Assembly: GCA_029881615.1 (NCBI GenBank)
Contig: JAOUMF010000183.1
Coordinates: 1-5,430, forward strand
Length of the DNA stretch: 5,430 bases
Origin: Alphaproteobacteria bacterium
GTDB lineage: Bacteria > Pseudomonadota > Alphaproteobacteria > UBA8366 > JADFVY01
Reading direction: 5' to 3'
Position 1 is the stretch's first letter. Every line of letters begins with the position of its first letter. A model generated the notes under the pieces. It saw only the letters and a program-made list of their open reading frames with translations, was not told where the DNA came from and made no database searches. Both the position numbers and the translations under genes were made by a program. This document shows positions 1 through 5,430 of the stretch, piece after piece.

Positions 1-660
1 GTGTGCCCCGACGATATTTCCAATGGGGGATTCCCCTTCGGCGCCGTGCGCGAAATACAGGTTGCCGGAGCGCCGGTGATCGCCCTGCGAGTGACCTATG
101 TGGGCGAATTGGGCTGGGAACTCCATATGCCGGTCGAAAACGCACCGGACGTCTACGATCAATTGATGAAAGCCGGAGCGGAACATGGCATCGCCAACAC
201 CGGCTATCGCGCAATCGAGAGCTTGCGGCTGGAAAAGGGCTACCGCGCCTGGGGCGCCGACATCGGCCCCGATTACACACCCGTGGAAGCGGGCCTGGGC
301 TGGGCGGTGAAGCTGAAATCCAATATCCCGTTCCTCGGCCGCGAGGCGATCCTGGCACAGCGCGAGAACGGTGTGCAAAAAATGCTGGCCGGCTTTACCG
401 TGGCCGACAGGGAGGTCGTTCTGCTGGGCCGTGAAACCATCTACCGCAATGGCGAACGCGTTGGCTGGCTGTCCAGCGGCGGCTGGGGCTACACGCTGGG
501 CTGCAACATCGGCTATGGCTATGTACGCAACAAAGCGGGCGTCGACCGCGATTACGTCCTGTCCGGCAAGTACGAACTGGAGGTCGCCACGCAACGTATC
601 CCCTGCGAGGTCTTCATGGACCCGCTGTACGACCCGAAGATGGAACGCATCAAGAGTTGA
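1..660 (+). CDS. Dimethylglycine/sarcosine dehydrogenase-type oxidoreductase, C-terminal aminomethyltransferase (GCV_T) part, 5' truncated
   Basis: This is the last 219 codons of a gene that begins before the window. The GTG at position 1 is only the first in-frame codon, because the protein opens in the middle of a GCV_T domain (SNGGFPFG near residues 7-14 fits the interior of this family). Visible family motifs are TYVGELGWEL at 32-41, GYRAIESLRLEKGYRAWGAD at 68-87, TPVEAGLGW at 93-101, FLGREA at 111-116, a GCV_T C-terminal barrel-like region with GGWGYTLG, and the ending PLYDPKMER. In dimethylglycine and sarcosine dehydrogenases, and related FAD enzymes of about 800 residues, this half binds tetrahydrofolate and accepts the one-carbon unit released when an N-methyl group is oxidised. 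The FAD domain should lie upstream. The exact substrate cannot be read from this part. A stand-alone GcvT-like protein is possible but less likely, given the RLEKGYRAWGAD and PLYDPK motifs. The gene ends 11 bp inside the convergent regulator gene. Confidence 0.88.
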   Translation: MCPDDISNGGFPFGAVREIQVAGAPVIALRVTYVGELGWELHMPVENAPDVYDQLMKAGAEHGIANTGYRAIESLRLEKGYRAWGADIGPDYTPVEAGLGWAVKLKSNIPFLGREAILAQRENGVQKMLAGFTVADREVVLLGRETIYRNGERVGWLSSGGWGYTLGCNIGYGYVRNKAGVDRDYVLSGKYELEVATQRIPCEVFMDPLYDPKMERIKS

Positions 661-1279
661 TGGTTTGCGTCATCGCATAGGCAATGTCGGCACGAACCAG
701 TTCGTCAAAGGTCTTGATCGACATCTTGTCGTCCGACATGAATTTGATGAAGCGGGCATTGTGCAGATTATACAGAACGCCGGCCGCGACGGCACATGGA
801 TAGTCTTGCTGCAGGCGATCGCGATCTTTCAGGATTTCCAGCAAGCTGGCCAGCATGCGGACCAGTTCCAGGTCCAGGGACGCATACCCCCGGCCGAACT
901 CCGAACTTCCCTCGATCACGGCGGTGGCAACCACATGCCGCCACACCGGCTTGTGCAGATAATCCAGCGCATGGCGACAGATTACCTGCGAGAAACGCAA
1001 TACTGCCTCCAGCGGATCCAACGGCGGATCGCCCAGTATGCCGTTGATTTTTTCAATCAGGATACTGTCGCTTTCGCCGACCAGCGCCAATAGAACGCCG
1101 CCTTTGGTGCCATAATAATTGAATACGGTAACTGCCGATATTTCAGCGGATTCCGCAATCGCCTCAATGGTCGTGGCCTCGAAACCGCGATCAAGGAAAT
1201 GCGCGCGGGCGGCATCCAGTATCCGTTTGCGCCGTCCCGCTTTCTGGCTTTCGCGAAGTCCGCTCATTTCCTGGTCCAT
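650..1279 (-). CDS. TetR-family transcriptional regulator
   Basis: The protein has 209 residues, a typical TetR length. The N-terminal DNA-binding domain spans about residues 16-66: RRKRILDAARAHFLDRGFEATT, then IEAIAESAEISAVTVFNYYGTKGGVLLAL, which is the helix-turn-helix with the characteristic F-YY-K tail. The rest is an all-helical ligand-binding and dimerisation domain too diverged to name an inducer. No membrane segment is seen. The start is uncertain: ATG at 1279 has a GGGGG directly against it and so no usable spacing, whereas the ATG four codons downstream (1267) has GGGGGA about 11 nt before it. Both starts keep the whole DNA-binding domain. The gene is divergent from the ABC transporter operon and convergent with the oxidoreductase, and a cluster of inverted half-sites lies between it and the transporter. 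A local repressor, possibly autoregulatory, of the transporter operon is the natural inference. Confidence 0.92.
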   Translation of the reverse strand: MDQEMSGLRESQKAGRRKRILDAARAHFLDRGFEATTIEAIAESAEISAVTVFNYYGTKGGVLLALVGESDSILIEKINGILGDPPLDPLEAVLRFSQVICRHALDYLHKPVWRHVVATAVIEGSSEFGRGYASLDLELVRMLASLLEILKDRDRLQQDYPCAVAAGVLYNLHNARFIKFMSDDKMSIKTFDELVRADIAYAMTQTINS

Positions 1280-1288
1280 CCCCCGGTT

Positions 1289-1315
1289 CGAAACTTGCCG
1301 AAAGGCACCGTTTCG
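1289..1315 (-). promoter_or_regulatory. Hairpin in the leader of the TetR-family gene
   Basis: CGAAAC at 1289-1294 is the exact reverse complement of GTTTCG at 1310-1315. Inside it, TGCC (1296-1299) pairs with GGCA (1304-1307) around a 4-nt loop, with a small 1-by-2 internal loop between the two stems. On the minus strand this would sit about 10 nt upstream of the ATG at 1279, so it could affect ribosome access, or it could be a further protein-binding palindrome. No function is demonstrated. Confidence 0.35.
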
Positions 1316-1354
1316 TGTTTCTTTCTTATCCTTGCAGCGGCCTTTCTGGAATTT

Positions 1355-1360
1355 AATATA
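1355..1360 (-). promoter_or_regulatory. Possible -10 element for the TetR-family gene
   Basis: On the minus strand this hexamer reads TATATT, five of six matches to TATAAT, about 75 nt upstream of the regulator's ATG. No good -35 is seen: the best candidate, TTTAGC (minus strand of 1380-1385), matches poorly and gives a 19-bp spacer. If this is the promoter, the inverted half-sites at 1361-1385 fill its spacer, which would suit autorepression. The opposite-strand promoter for the transporter operon must lie in the same 149-bp region. TTGCAG (1332-1337) with TATAGA (1357-1362) is a weak candidate. Confidence 0.33.
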
Positions 1361-1395
1361 GACTAAAAAAATTTAGTCCGCTAAAGTTTTTTAAG
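1361..1395. promoter_or_regulatory. Candidate TetR-family operator: phased inverted half-sites
   Basis: A perfect 7-bp inverted repeat, GACTAAA (1361-1367) and TTTAGTC (1372-1378), has a 4-bp spacer. The core half-site recurs at 9-bp steps in alternating orientation: CTAAA at 1363, TTTAG at 1372, CTAAA at 1381, and a one-mismatch copy TTTAA at 1390. The result is two operator-like units offset by 18 bp. TetR-family dimers commonly bind palindromes of this size between divergent genes, and some members bind as paired dimers. The site lies between the divergent regulator and transporter genes, next to the best promoter-like hexamer. Binding by the adjacent regulator is inferred. Confidence 0.6.
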
Positions 1396-1415
1396 AATCG
1401 TCAATCCGATAAGGT

Positions 1416-1420
1416 GGAGG
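1416..1420 (+). promoter_or_regulatory. Ribosome binding site fixing the start of the substrate-binding protein
   Basis: GGAGG lies 8 nt before the ATG at 1429, an ideal spacing. The in-frame GTG at 1414 overlaps the same purine stretch and would place the ribosome binding site inside the gene, so ATG 1429 is preferred. Confidence 0.8.
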
Positions 1421-1428
1421 CAGAAACA

Positions 1429-2493
1429 ATGAGCGTGAAAAAGCTGTTTACGGTGCTGATGATGGCACCTTTCATCGCACTGGCCGCCGGCCAGGCAATG
1501 GCCAAGGAAAAAATCCGGGTGGGTATCGCGGTATCCTGGCCGGGCTATGCCTTCTGGAAGCTGATCGAGAAACATGATCTGGCGCCGGATTACGAGCTGG
1601 AAATCACCATCTTCGAAGATCCGATCCAGGGCCACAATCTTCTGGCTGCAGGTCAACTGGATATCTATGGCAGCACGCTGGACTATATACCGGTCGCCAT
1701 CGAACAGGGTTTTTCAGTCGTCAACGTGGCTTACACCAACCCGTCCTATGGCGTTGATCAGGTTGTCCTGTCGCCCGGCATCAAGGCAAGCGACCTTAAA
1801 GGCAAGAAGGTAGCGGCGCCGGAAGCCTTCATCGGGCATCTGCAGGTCGGCATGTGGCTTGACATGAACGGCCTTGCGCCGTCCGACGTAAGCTGGGTGA
1901 ACCTGAATGCCGACGAAGGCGTCGGACCGATGATCTCCGGCGACATCGCGGCCGCCTATATGTACGAGCCCTGGACGTCCAAGCTGATGGAAAGCGTCAA
2001 GGGCGTGCAGATCGTTGCCGATACCTCGCAGGATGCCTTCAAGAAGACCGGCATCTTCGGCGACTCGATCTACATGCATAAGGACTTCATCAAGAATAAC
2101 CGCAAGGCGGCCGTTGCGCTGCTGAAGGCCCGCTGGGATGCGCTGCAGATATGGCATGACAAGACCGAAGAGACCAACAAGTTCTTCGCCGAGTACCTGC
2201 AATGGCCGGTCGAGGATATCCCCTATGTCATGGGGACCAACGGCAAATACTTCCTCGGCGGCATCTACATGTTCGACTTCGACGAAGCCGCGCAGTTCTG
2301 CGGCGTGCTGGACGGCGAGCCGCCTTTCGGCAAGCATGCCGGTTTCGAGGATGCGGTGAAGCTGACCAACGAATGGTGGGTCAAGCTGGGCATCATGAAG
2401 AAGATGCAGGATCCCAAGGCCGGCATCGACTGCTCGCTGATGGGAGACCTCGTCAAACAGGGTTACCGCCAGTCCTTCGCCGCGCGGGAATAG
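1429..2493 (+). CDS. ABC transporter periplasmic substrate-binding protein, NitT/TauT type
   Basis: The precursor has 354 residues with a clear Sec signal peptide: MSVKK, a hydrophobic stretch at about 6-20, and cleavage after AMA at residue 25. The mature protein begins KEKIRVGIAVSWPGYAFWKL, the first strand of a type II periplasmic binding fold. Further family features are the LAAGQLDIYGSTLDYIPVAIEQG segment (72-94), the LKGKKVAAPE segment (123-132) leading into the second lobe, and the EPWTS motif (180-184) typical of NitT/TauT-type proteins. Aromatic residues W37, Y40 and W43 lie where ligands are usually held. The mature protein has only two cysteines, C291 and C335, which could form a disulfide. 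Nitrate, sulfonate, pyrimidine and other small-molecule binders share this fold, so the ligand is unknown. The neighbours hint at an amide or N-methyl nitrogen compound. It is the first gene of the transporter operon and is followed by a terminator-like hairpin. Confidence 0.9.
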   Translation: MSVKKLFTVLMMAPFIALAAGQAMAKEKIRVGIAVSWPGYAFWKLIEKHDLAPDYELEITIFEDPIQGHNLLAAGQLDIYGSTLDYIPVAIEQGFSVVNVAYTNPSYGVDQVVLSPGIKASDLKGKKVAAPEAFIGHLQVGMWLDMNGLAPSDVSWVNLNADEGVGPMISGDIAAAYMYEPWTSKLMESVKGVQIVADTSQDAFKKTGIFGDSIYMHKDFIKNNRKAAVALLKARWDALQIWHDKTEETNKFFAEYLQWPVEDIPYVMGTNGKYFLGGIYMFDFDEAAQFCGVLDGEPPFGKHAGFEDAVKLTNEWWVKLGIMKKMQDPKAGIDCSLMGDLVKQGYRQSFAARE

Positions 2494-2507
2494 ATCAACT
2501 TGCCCTC

Positions 2508-2552
2508 GGTGGCTGCTTTCCTCCAACCTGGGAAGCGGCCACCACCTTTTTT
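2508..2552 (+). terminator. Intra-operon rho-independent terminator or attenuator
   Basis: A 14-bp stem forms between 2508-2521 (GGTGGCTGCTTTCC) and 2530-2543 (GGGAAGCGGCCACC), uninterrupted except that two of its pairs are G-U, around an 8-nt loop. It is followed by ACC and then six T residues (2547-2552). It starts 14 nt after the stop codon of the binding-protein gene and lies before the permease gene on the same strand. The three bases between stem and T-tract, and the shortness of the tract, suggest incomplete termination. This would give more binding protein than membrane components, and the stem may also protect the 3' end of the first-gene mRNA. Confidence 0.75.
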
Positions 2553-2606
2553 CCGGTAGCCCGCAATACCATGACAACGGGCACCCGCCACTGGGATAGT
2601 TGAAAA

Positions 2607-3428
2607 ATGCCGACACCGGATGCAAAGCGCCGTACCTGGCGCTGGTTCGATTACAAGAAGCAAATTCCTGCCCGCTGGGTGATCGCGCTAGGTATCGCCG
2701 CTTGGGCGATCTTCTTTGCTATCTGGGAAATTTCAGTCCCGCTGGGCTGGGTAACGCCACTATTGGTGCCGCCCCCCCAGAAAGTGTTGACGGCCCTGTG
2801 GGCACTGCTGACCGAGCGGGACTTCCTTAGCGATATCGGGGTCAGCATATACCGGGTGGTGGTCAGCTTCGCCGCCGCCAGCGCGGTCGCCGTACCGCTG
2901 GGAATTGCCATGGGCGCATTCCGGTCGGTCGAAGCCTTTTTCAATCCCTTCGTTTCGGCCTGGCGCTATCTGCCGGCCCCGTCATTCATCCCGATTCTGC
3001 TGATGTGGTTCGGCACCGGCGACATGCCCAAGCTGGCGCTGCTGTTCATCGGCGTTGTCTGGTTCCTGGCGACGATCGTCATGGATCATACCCGAAGCGT
3101 CCGCGCGGAACTGATCGAAACGGCGCTGACGCTGGGCGGCAATCGCAAACAAATCTTGTGGACCGTCGTAGTGCCGGCCGCCATGCCAAACGTAGTGATC
3201 GCCATGCGCCAGATGCTGGCGGTCAGCTGGACCTACCTGGTGATCGCGGAAATCGTCGCATCGTCGAACGGGATCGGCGCCATGATGATGCGCGCCAAGC
3301 GTTTCCTGCATACCGACGAAATCATTGCGGGAATACTGGTAATCGGCGCGCTGGGCCTGTTGTTTGATTATCTGTTCCGCGTCGCGCACCGGCTGTTGTT
3401 CCCCTATCTCGAGGAGCATGGACGATGA
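2607..3428 (+). CDS. ABC transporter permease, NitT/TauT (BPD_transp_1) type
   Basis: This 273-residue inner-membrane protein has about six hydrophobic segments (roughly 24-44, 80-103, 115-135, 140-160, 195-217 and 238-257). After the first segment it has the family-typical VTPLLVPPPQKVLTAL (49-64). The cytoplasmic coupling loop is at about 168-194 (ELIETALTLGGNRKQILWTV, then VPAAMP). This is the EAA motif, with ETA in place of EAA and the conserved glycine kept, and it contacts the ATPase. RYLPAPSFIPILLMWFG (120-136) is also typical of SsuC/TauC/NrtB-like permeases. Only one permease gene is present, so a homodimeric channel is expected. ATG 2607 has only a weak GGGA 10 nt upstream, and no better start is evident. 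The stop codon overlaps the ATPase start as ATGA, which implies translational coupling. A run of seven C residues at 2772-2778 encodes part of the PPP stretch. Confidence 0.93.
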   Translation: MPTPDAKRRTWRWFDYKKQIPARWVIALGIAAWAIFFAIWEISVPLGWVTPLLVPPPQKVLTALWALLTERDFLSDIGVSIYRVVVSFAAASAVAVPLGIAMGAFRSVEAFFNPFVSAWRYLPAPSFIPILLMWFGTGDMPKLALLFIGVVWFLATIVMDHTRSVRAELIETALTLGGNRKQILWTVVVPAAMPNVVIAMRQMLAVSWTYLVIAEIVASSNGIGAMMMRAKRFLHTDEIIAGILVIGALGLLFDYLFRVAHRLLFPYLEEHGR

Positions 3429-4228
3429 ACGGCTCCGTCAAACTGTCCGCCCGCGGCGTATCGAAATCCTTTGCTGTCGCCGGCGGCCAGACGATCCAGG
3501 CGGTCAGGGACGTGAACTTCGATGTCCACGAGAATGAGTTCTGCGTGCTGCTGGGGCCGTCCGGCTGCGGCAAGTCCACCGTGCTGCGCATGATCGCCGG
3601 CCTTGAAGACCCGACCGGGGGCAGGATCGAACTGGACGGCCACGATATCCTGCGGCCAGACCGCGAGCGCGGCATGGTGTTCCAGAGCTACACCTCCTTC
3701 GATTGGCTGACGGTGCAGAAGAATGTCGAGTACGGCATGAAGCTGAACGGCGTGCCGGCGGCGGAACGCCGTGATCGCGCCGACAAATTCATCGATCTGG
3801 TGAAGCTGACGAAATTCCGCAACGCCTATCCAAAGCAGCTTTCCGGAGGCATGAAACAGCGCGTGGCCATCGCCCGCACCCTGGCCAACGAGCCCAGCCT
3901 GCTGCTGATGGACGAGCCCTTCGGCGCGCTGGATGCCGAGACCCGCTGGAACATGCAAGAGCTGATGATATCGATAATGGAGACCACCGGCACCACCGTC
4001 ATCATGGTGACCCACGATATCGAGGAGGCGCTGTTCCTGGGTGATCGCATTGTCTTCATCTCGCGCCATCCCGGCACGGTGCTGCAGGACATGACGACCG
4101 ACTTCAAGGGCGGAAAACGGGTGCGCCGCAAGGAAGACGTGCTGACCGTGCCCGGCTATGCCGAGATGGAGCGCGACATCATGAAGCTGATGCGCGAGCA
4201 AGGCTCGGAAGAAGAACAGGAAGCCTGA
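3425..4228 (+). CDS. ABC transporter ATP-binding protein, NitT/TauT type
   Basis: This 267-residue cytoplasmic ATPase energises the importer. All nucleotide-binding motifs are intact: Walker A GPSGCGKST (44-52), Q-loop glutamine in VFQSYTSFDWLTV (Q87), signature LSGGMKQR (139-146), Walker B LLLMDEP with catalytic glutamate E164, D-loop GALD (167-170), and switch histidine H197 in VTHDIEEA. The phrases FDWLTV, NVEYGM and ISRHPGTV are typical of nitrate/sulfonate/taurine-type ATPases. The last 30 or so residues form a charged, helical tail ending in a Glu-rich stretch, with no extra regulatory domain. GAGGAG at 3411-3416 lies 8 nt before the ATG, inside the permease gene. The amidohydrolase gene follows after 11 bp, with its ribosome binding site overlapping this gene's stop codon. 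Confidence 0.96.
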   Translation: MNGSVKLSARGVSKSFAVAGGQTIQAVRDVNFDVHENEFCVLLGPSGCGKSTVLRMIAGLEDPTGGRIELDGHDILRPDRERGMVFQSYTSFDWLTVQKNVEYGMKLNGVPAAERRDRADKFIDLVKLTKFRNAYPKQLSGGMKQRVAIARTLANEPSLLLMDEPFGALDAETRWNMQELMISIMETTGTTVIMVTHDIEEALFLGDRIVFISRHPGTVLQDMTTDFKGGKRVRRKEDVLTVPGYAEMERDIMKLMREQGSEEEQEA

Positions 4229-4239
4229 GGAGAAGAGCG

Positions 4240-5022
4240 ATGCCAAACCCCCACGCGATGGCGGAAATCACCTGGCCGGAATTCCAGGCTTATGTCGATG
4301 CGGGCGCGGTCGCCTTCATTCCCACGGGCGCGCTGGAACAGCATGGGCCGCACTTGCCGCTGGGCGTCGACCATATGCTGCCGACCGCCGTCGCGCTGGA
4401 TATCGCGGCGCAGGTGGGCGGCATGGTCGCCCCCGCCGTCCCCTATGGTTACAAATCCATGACACGCTCGGCCGGCGGACCGTTCTTTCCCGGCAGTACC
4501 GGTCTGGACGGGGCGACGCTGAGTTCCGTGCTGCGCGACATCATCCGCGAATTCGTGCGCCACGGCATCCGCCGGATTTGCGTTCTGGACGGCAATTACG
4601 AAAATCTCTGGTTCCTGAACGAGGGCATCGACCTGGCCATGCGCGAACTGGGCGATAGCGGCCTGAAGGTGATGTGCCTGCAGCATTGGGAATTCCTCAA
4701 CGAGGACACGCTGGGCAAGCTGTTCCCCAACGGCTATCCGGGGATCGAACTGGAACATGCCGCCGTCATCGAAACCTCGATGATGATGCACTACTATCCC
4801 GACCTGGTGCGCGCCGACCTGATCCCCGACAACCCGGCGGTGGACGCGCCGCCCTACGATGTCTGGCCGCCCCACCGCGAATGGGTGCCCGATTCCGGCG
4901 CGCTGATCTCGGCCGCCGGGGCAAGCGCGGAAAAGGGCCGCATCATAGCCGACCAATATCGCCGCGATATAACGGCCGCCATTATCAGGGAGTTCCCGGA
5001 CCACGCCAAGGCGGCGGAGTAA
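4240..5022 (+). CDS. Creatininase-family amidohydrolase with altered active site
   Basis: The protein has 260 residues, the same length as Pseudomonas creatininase, and is alignable by eye over its whole length (from memory of that sequence, so approximate). Family motifs are PTGALEQHGPHLPLGVDH (28-45), YGYKS (69-73), FPGSTGLDGATL (83-94), LDGNYEN (116-122), HWEF (149-152) and EHAAVIETS (172-180). Creatininase hydrolyses creatinine to creatine at a two-metal site. Ligands E34, H36, D45 and E122 correspond to E33, H35, D44 and E121 here, but the ligand H120 is replaced by N119 (AAT). Of the substrate-side residues, S78, W154 and H178 are kept (S77, W150, H173) while W174 is I169 and D175 is E170. 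The family also contains other cyclic-amide hydrolases, so creatinine should not be assumed. Start ATG 4240 has GAGGAG 7 nt upstream and gives an N-terminus matching the Pseudomonas enzyme. The position within the transporter operon suggests it acts on the imported compound in the cytoplasm. Confidence 0.9.
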   Translation: MPNPHAMAEITWPEFQAYVDAGAVAFIPTGALEQHGPHLPLGVDHMLPTAVALDIAAQVGGMVAPAVPYGYKSMTRSAGGPFFPGSTGLDGATLSSVLRDIIREFVRHGIRRICVLDGNYENLWFLNEGIDLAMRELGDSGLKVMCLQHWEFLNEDTLGKLFPNGYPGIELEHAAVIETSMMMHYYPDLVRADLIPDNPAVDAPPYDVWPPHREWVPDSGALISAAGASAEKGRIIADQYRRDITAAIIREFPDHAKAAE

Positions 5023-5028
5023 TCACGC

Positions 5029-5430
5029 ATGACCGCCCAGTTTGATTTCACCGGCAAAACTGTGTTGGTCAGCGGCGCCAGCCGAGGCATTGGCTATGGC
5101 GTGGCGCGGGGTTTTGCCATGGCGAGCGCGGACGTGATCATTCTGGCTGCTGGCGATGGCATCGAAGCGGCGGCCAGCACGCTGTCGAGGGAATGTGGCC
5201 GGCCAGTGCGCGGCATTCAGTGCGACATTGCCGACGCCGGGGCGGTTGATCTCGCTTTCGCCGAGATCGAAAGGCTCGATATTCTGGTGAATAACGCCGG
5301 GTTGGAACGGCCGACGCCGGTTCTGGGCGCCGACACAGAGACCGACGAAATCTTCCGCCGGATCATCGATGTCAACGTCATGGGCACCTGGTATGTAACC
5401 CGCGCCGCCGTGCCCAGGATGGAAAATGGC
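5029..5430 (+). CDS. Short-chain dehydrogenase/reductase, N-terminal part, cut by the window end
   Basis: Translation from ATG 5029 stays open to the window edge (134 codons), beginning MTAQFDFTGKTVLVSGASRG. It has the classical SDR Rossmann features: glycine motif SGASRGIG (15-22), D66 in the CDI adenine-pocket position, LDILVNNAG (83-91) and the active-site asparagine in DVNVMGTW (N116). The catalytic Ser, Tyr and Lys lie beyond the window. Cofactor preference is unclear: R19 in the glycine motif favours NADP(H), but there is no diagnostic basic or acidic residue after the second strand (VIILAAG). Family members oxidise alcohols or reduce ketones on small molecules. GGAG at 5016-5019 lies 9 nt upstream, inside the end of the amidohydrolase gene, and the gap is 6 bp, so the two genes are almost surely cotranscribed. 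The substrate is unknown. Confidence 0.9.
   Translation, partial: MTAQFDFTGKTVLVSGASRGIGYGVARGFAMASADVIILAAGDGIEAAASTLSRECGRPVRGIQCDIADAGAVDLAFAEIERLDILVNNAGLERPTPVLGADTETDEIFRRIIDVNVMGTWYVTRAAVPRMENG

Noticed and set aside
1..3. GTG at the first base as a start codon for the oxidoreductase fragment
   Set aside because: The protein begins inside a GCV_T domain, so the frame almost certainly continues from upstream of the window.
371..1093. Plus-strand open frame spanning the oxidoreductase end and the regulator
   Set aside because: It is a shadow of two recognised genes, with compositionally odd Ala/Arg/Thr-rich translation and no recognisable domain.
1414..1416. GTG as the start of the substrate-binding protein
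   Set aside because: It lies in the purine-rich ribosome binding site of ATG 1429, and starting there adds MEAET before a standard signal peptide.
1280..1428. Riboswitch or tRNA in the divergent intergenic region
   Set aside because: Only the operator-like repeats and a short hairpin are seen; there is no cloverleaf and no recognisable riboswitch core. No CRISPR, insertion sequence or attachment site was found elsewhere in the window either.
2494..2606. Small gene or second promoter in the binding-protein/permease gap
   Set aside because: Apart from the hairpin and T-tract, no convincing ribosome binding site with a start codon, nor any promoter pair, is visible in these 113 bp.
1714..2625. 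Long open frame on the minus strand opposite the binding-protein gene (also 3404-4246 and 4156-5004 opposite the ATPase and amidohydrolase)
   Set aside because: The translations are low-complexity and rich in His, Gln, Arg and Gly without family motifs, as expected for antisense frames in GC-rich genes. The plus-strand genes are unmistakable.
2772..2778. Run of seven C residues as a phase-variation or frameshift site in the permease
   Set aside because: The reading frame is intact and encodes the family-typical proline-rich PPPQKV segment. Such a short run in GC-rich coding DNA is not evidence of switching.

Overview
The window is GC-rich, densely packed bacterial DNA. The gene types, the leaderless spacing and the codon use look like a proteobacterium, most likely an alphaproteobacterium; this is an impression from composition and gene style, not a demonstrated placement. 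It reads as a catabolic and uptake locus for a small nitrogen-containing compound.

Layout. Positions 1-660 hold the C-terminal part of a large FAD/folate-type oxidoreductase of the dimethylglycine/sarcosine dehydrogenase family (aminomethyltransferase, GCV_T, region). Its gene starts upstream of the window. It converges with, and overlaps by 11 bp, a TetR-family regulator on the minus strand (650-1279). A 149-bp divergent intergenic region (1280-1428) follows. It carries an AT-rich cluster of inverted half-sites that is the best candidate operator, plus a hairpin in the regulator's leader. To the right, on the plus strand, lies an apparent operon: periplasmic substrate-binding protein (1429-2493), inner-membrane permease (2607-3428), ATPase (3425-4228), creatininase-family amidohydrolase (4240-5022) and a short-chain dehydrogenase cut by the window end (5029-5430). 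The last four genes are tightly coupled (4-bp overlap, then 11-bp and 6-bp gaps). The only large gap, between the binding protein and the permease, holds a strong hairpin followed by a T-tract, which may act as a partial terminator.

How it may work together. The three ABC genes form a complete NitT/TauT-type importer. The amidohydrolase, the SDR and the neighbouring N-demethylating-type oxidoreductase suggest the imported compound is opened at a cyclic or linear amide and further oxidised or demethylated. The classical analogue is creatinine to creatine to sarcosine to glycine. However, no creatinase is visible, and the creatininase homologue lacks a metal-ligand histidine (Asn at residue 119) and the active-site tryptophan equivalent to W174 of the Pseudomonas enzyme. 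The substrate may therefore not be creatinine. The most interesting points are this altered active site, the 9-bp-phased operator array and the intra-operon terminator.
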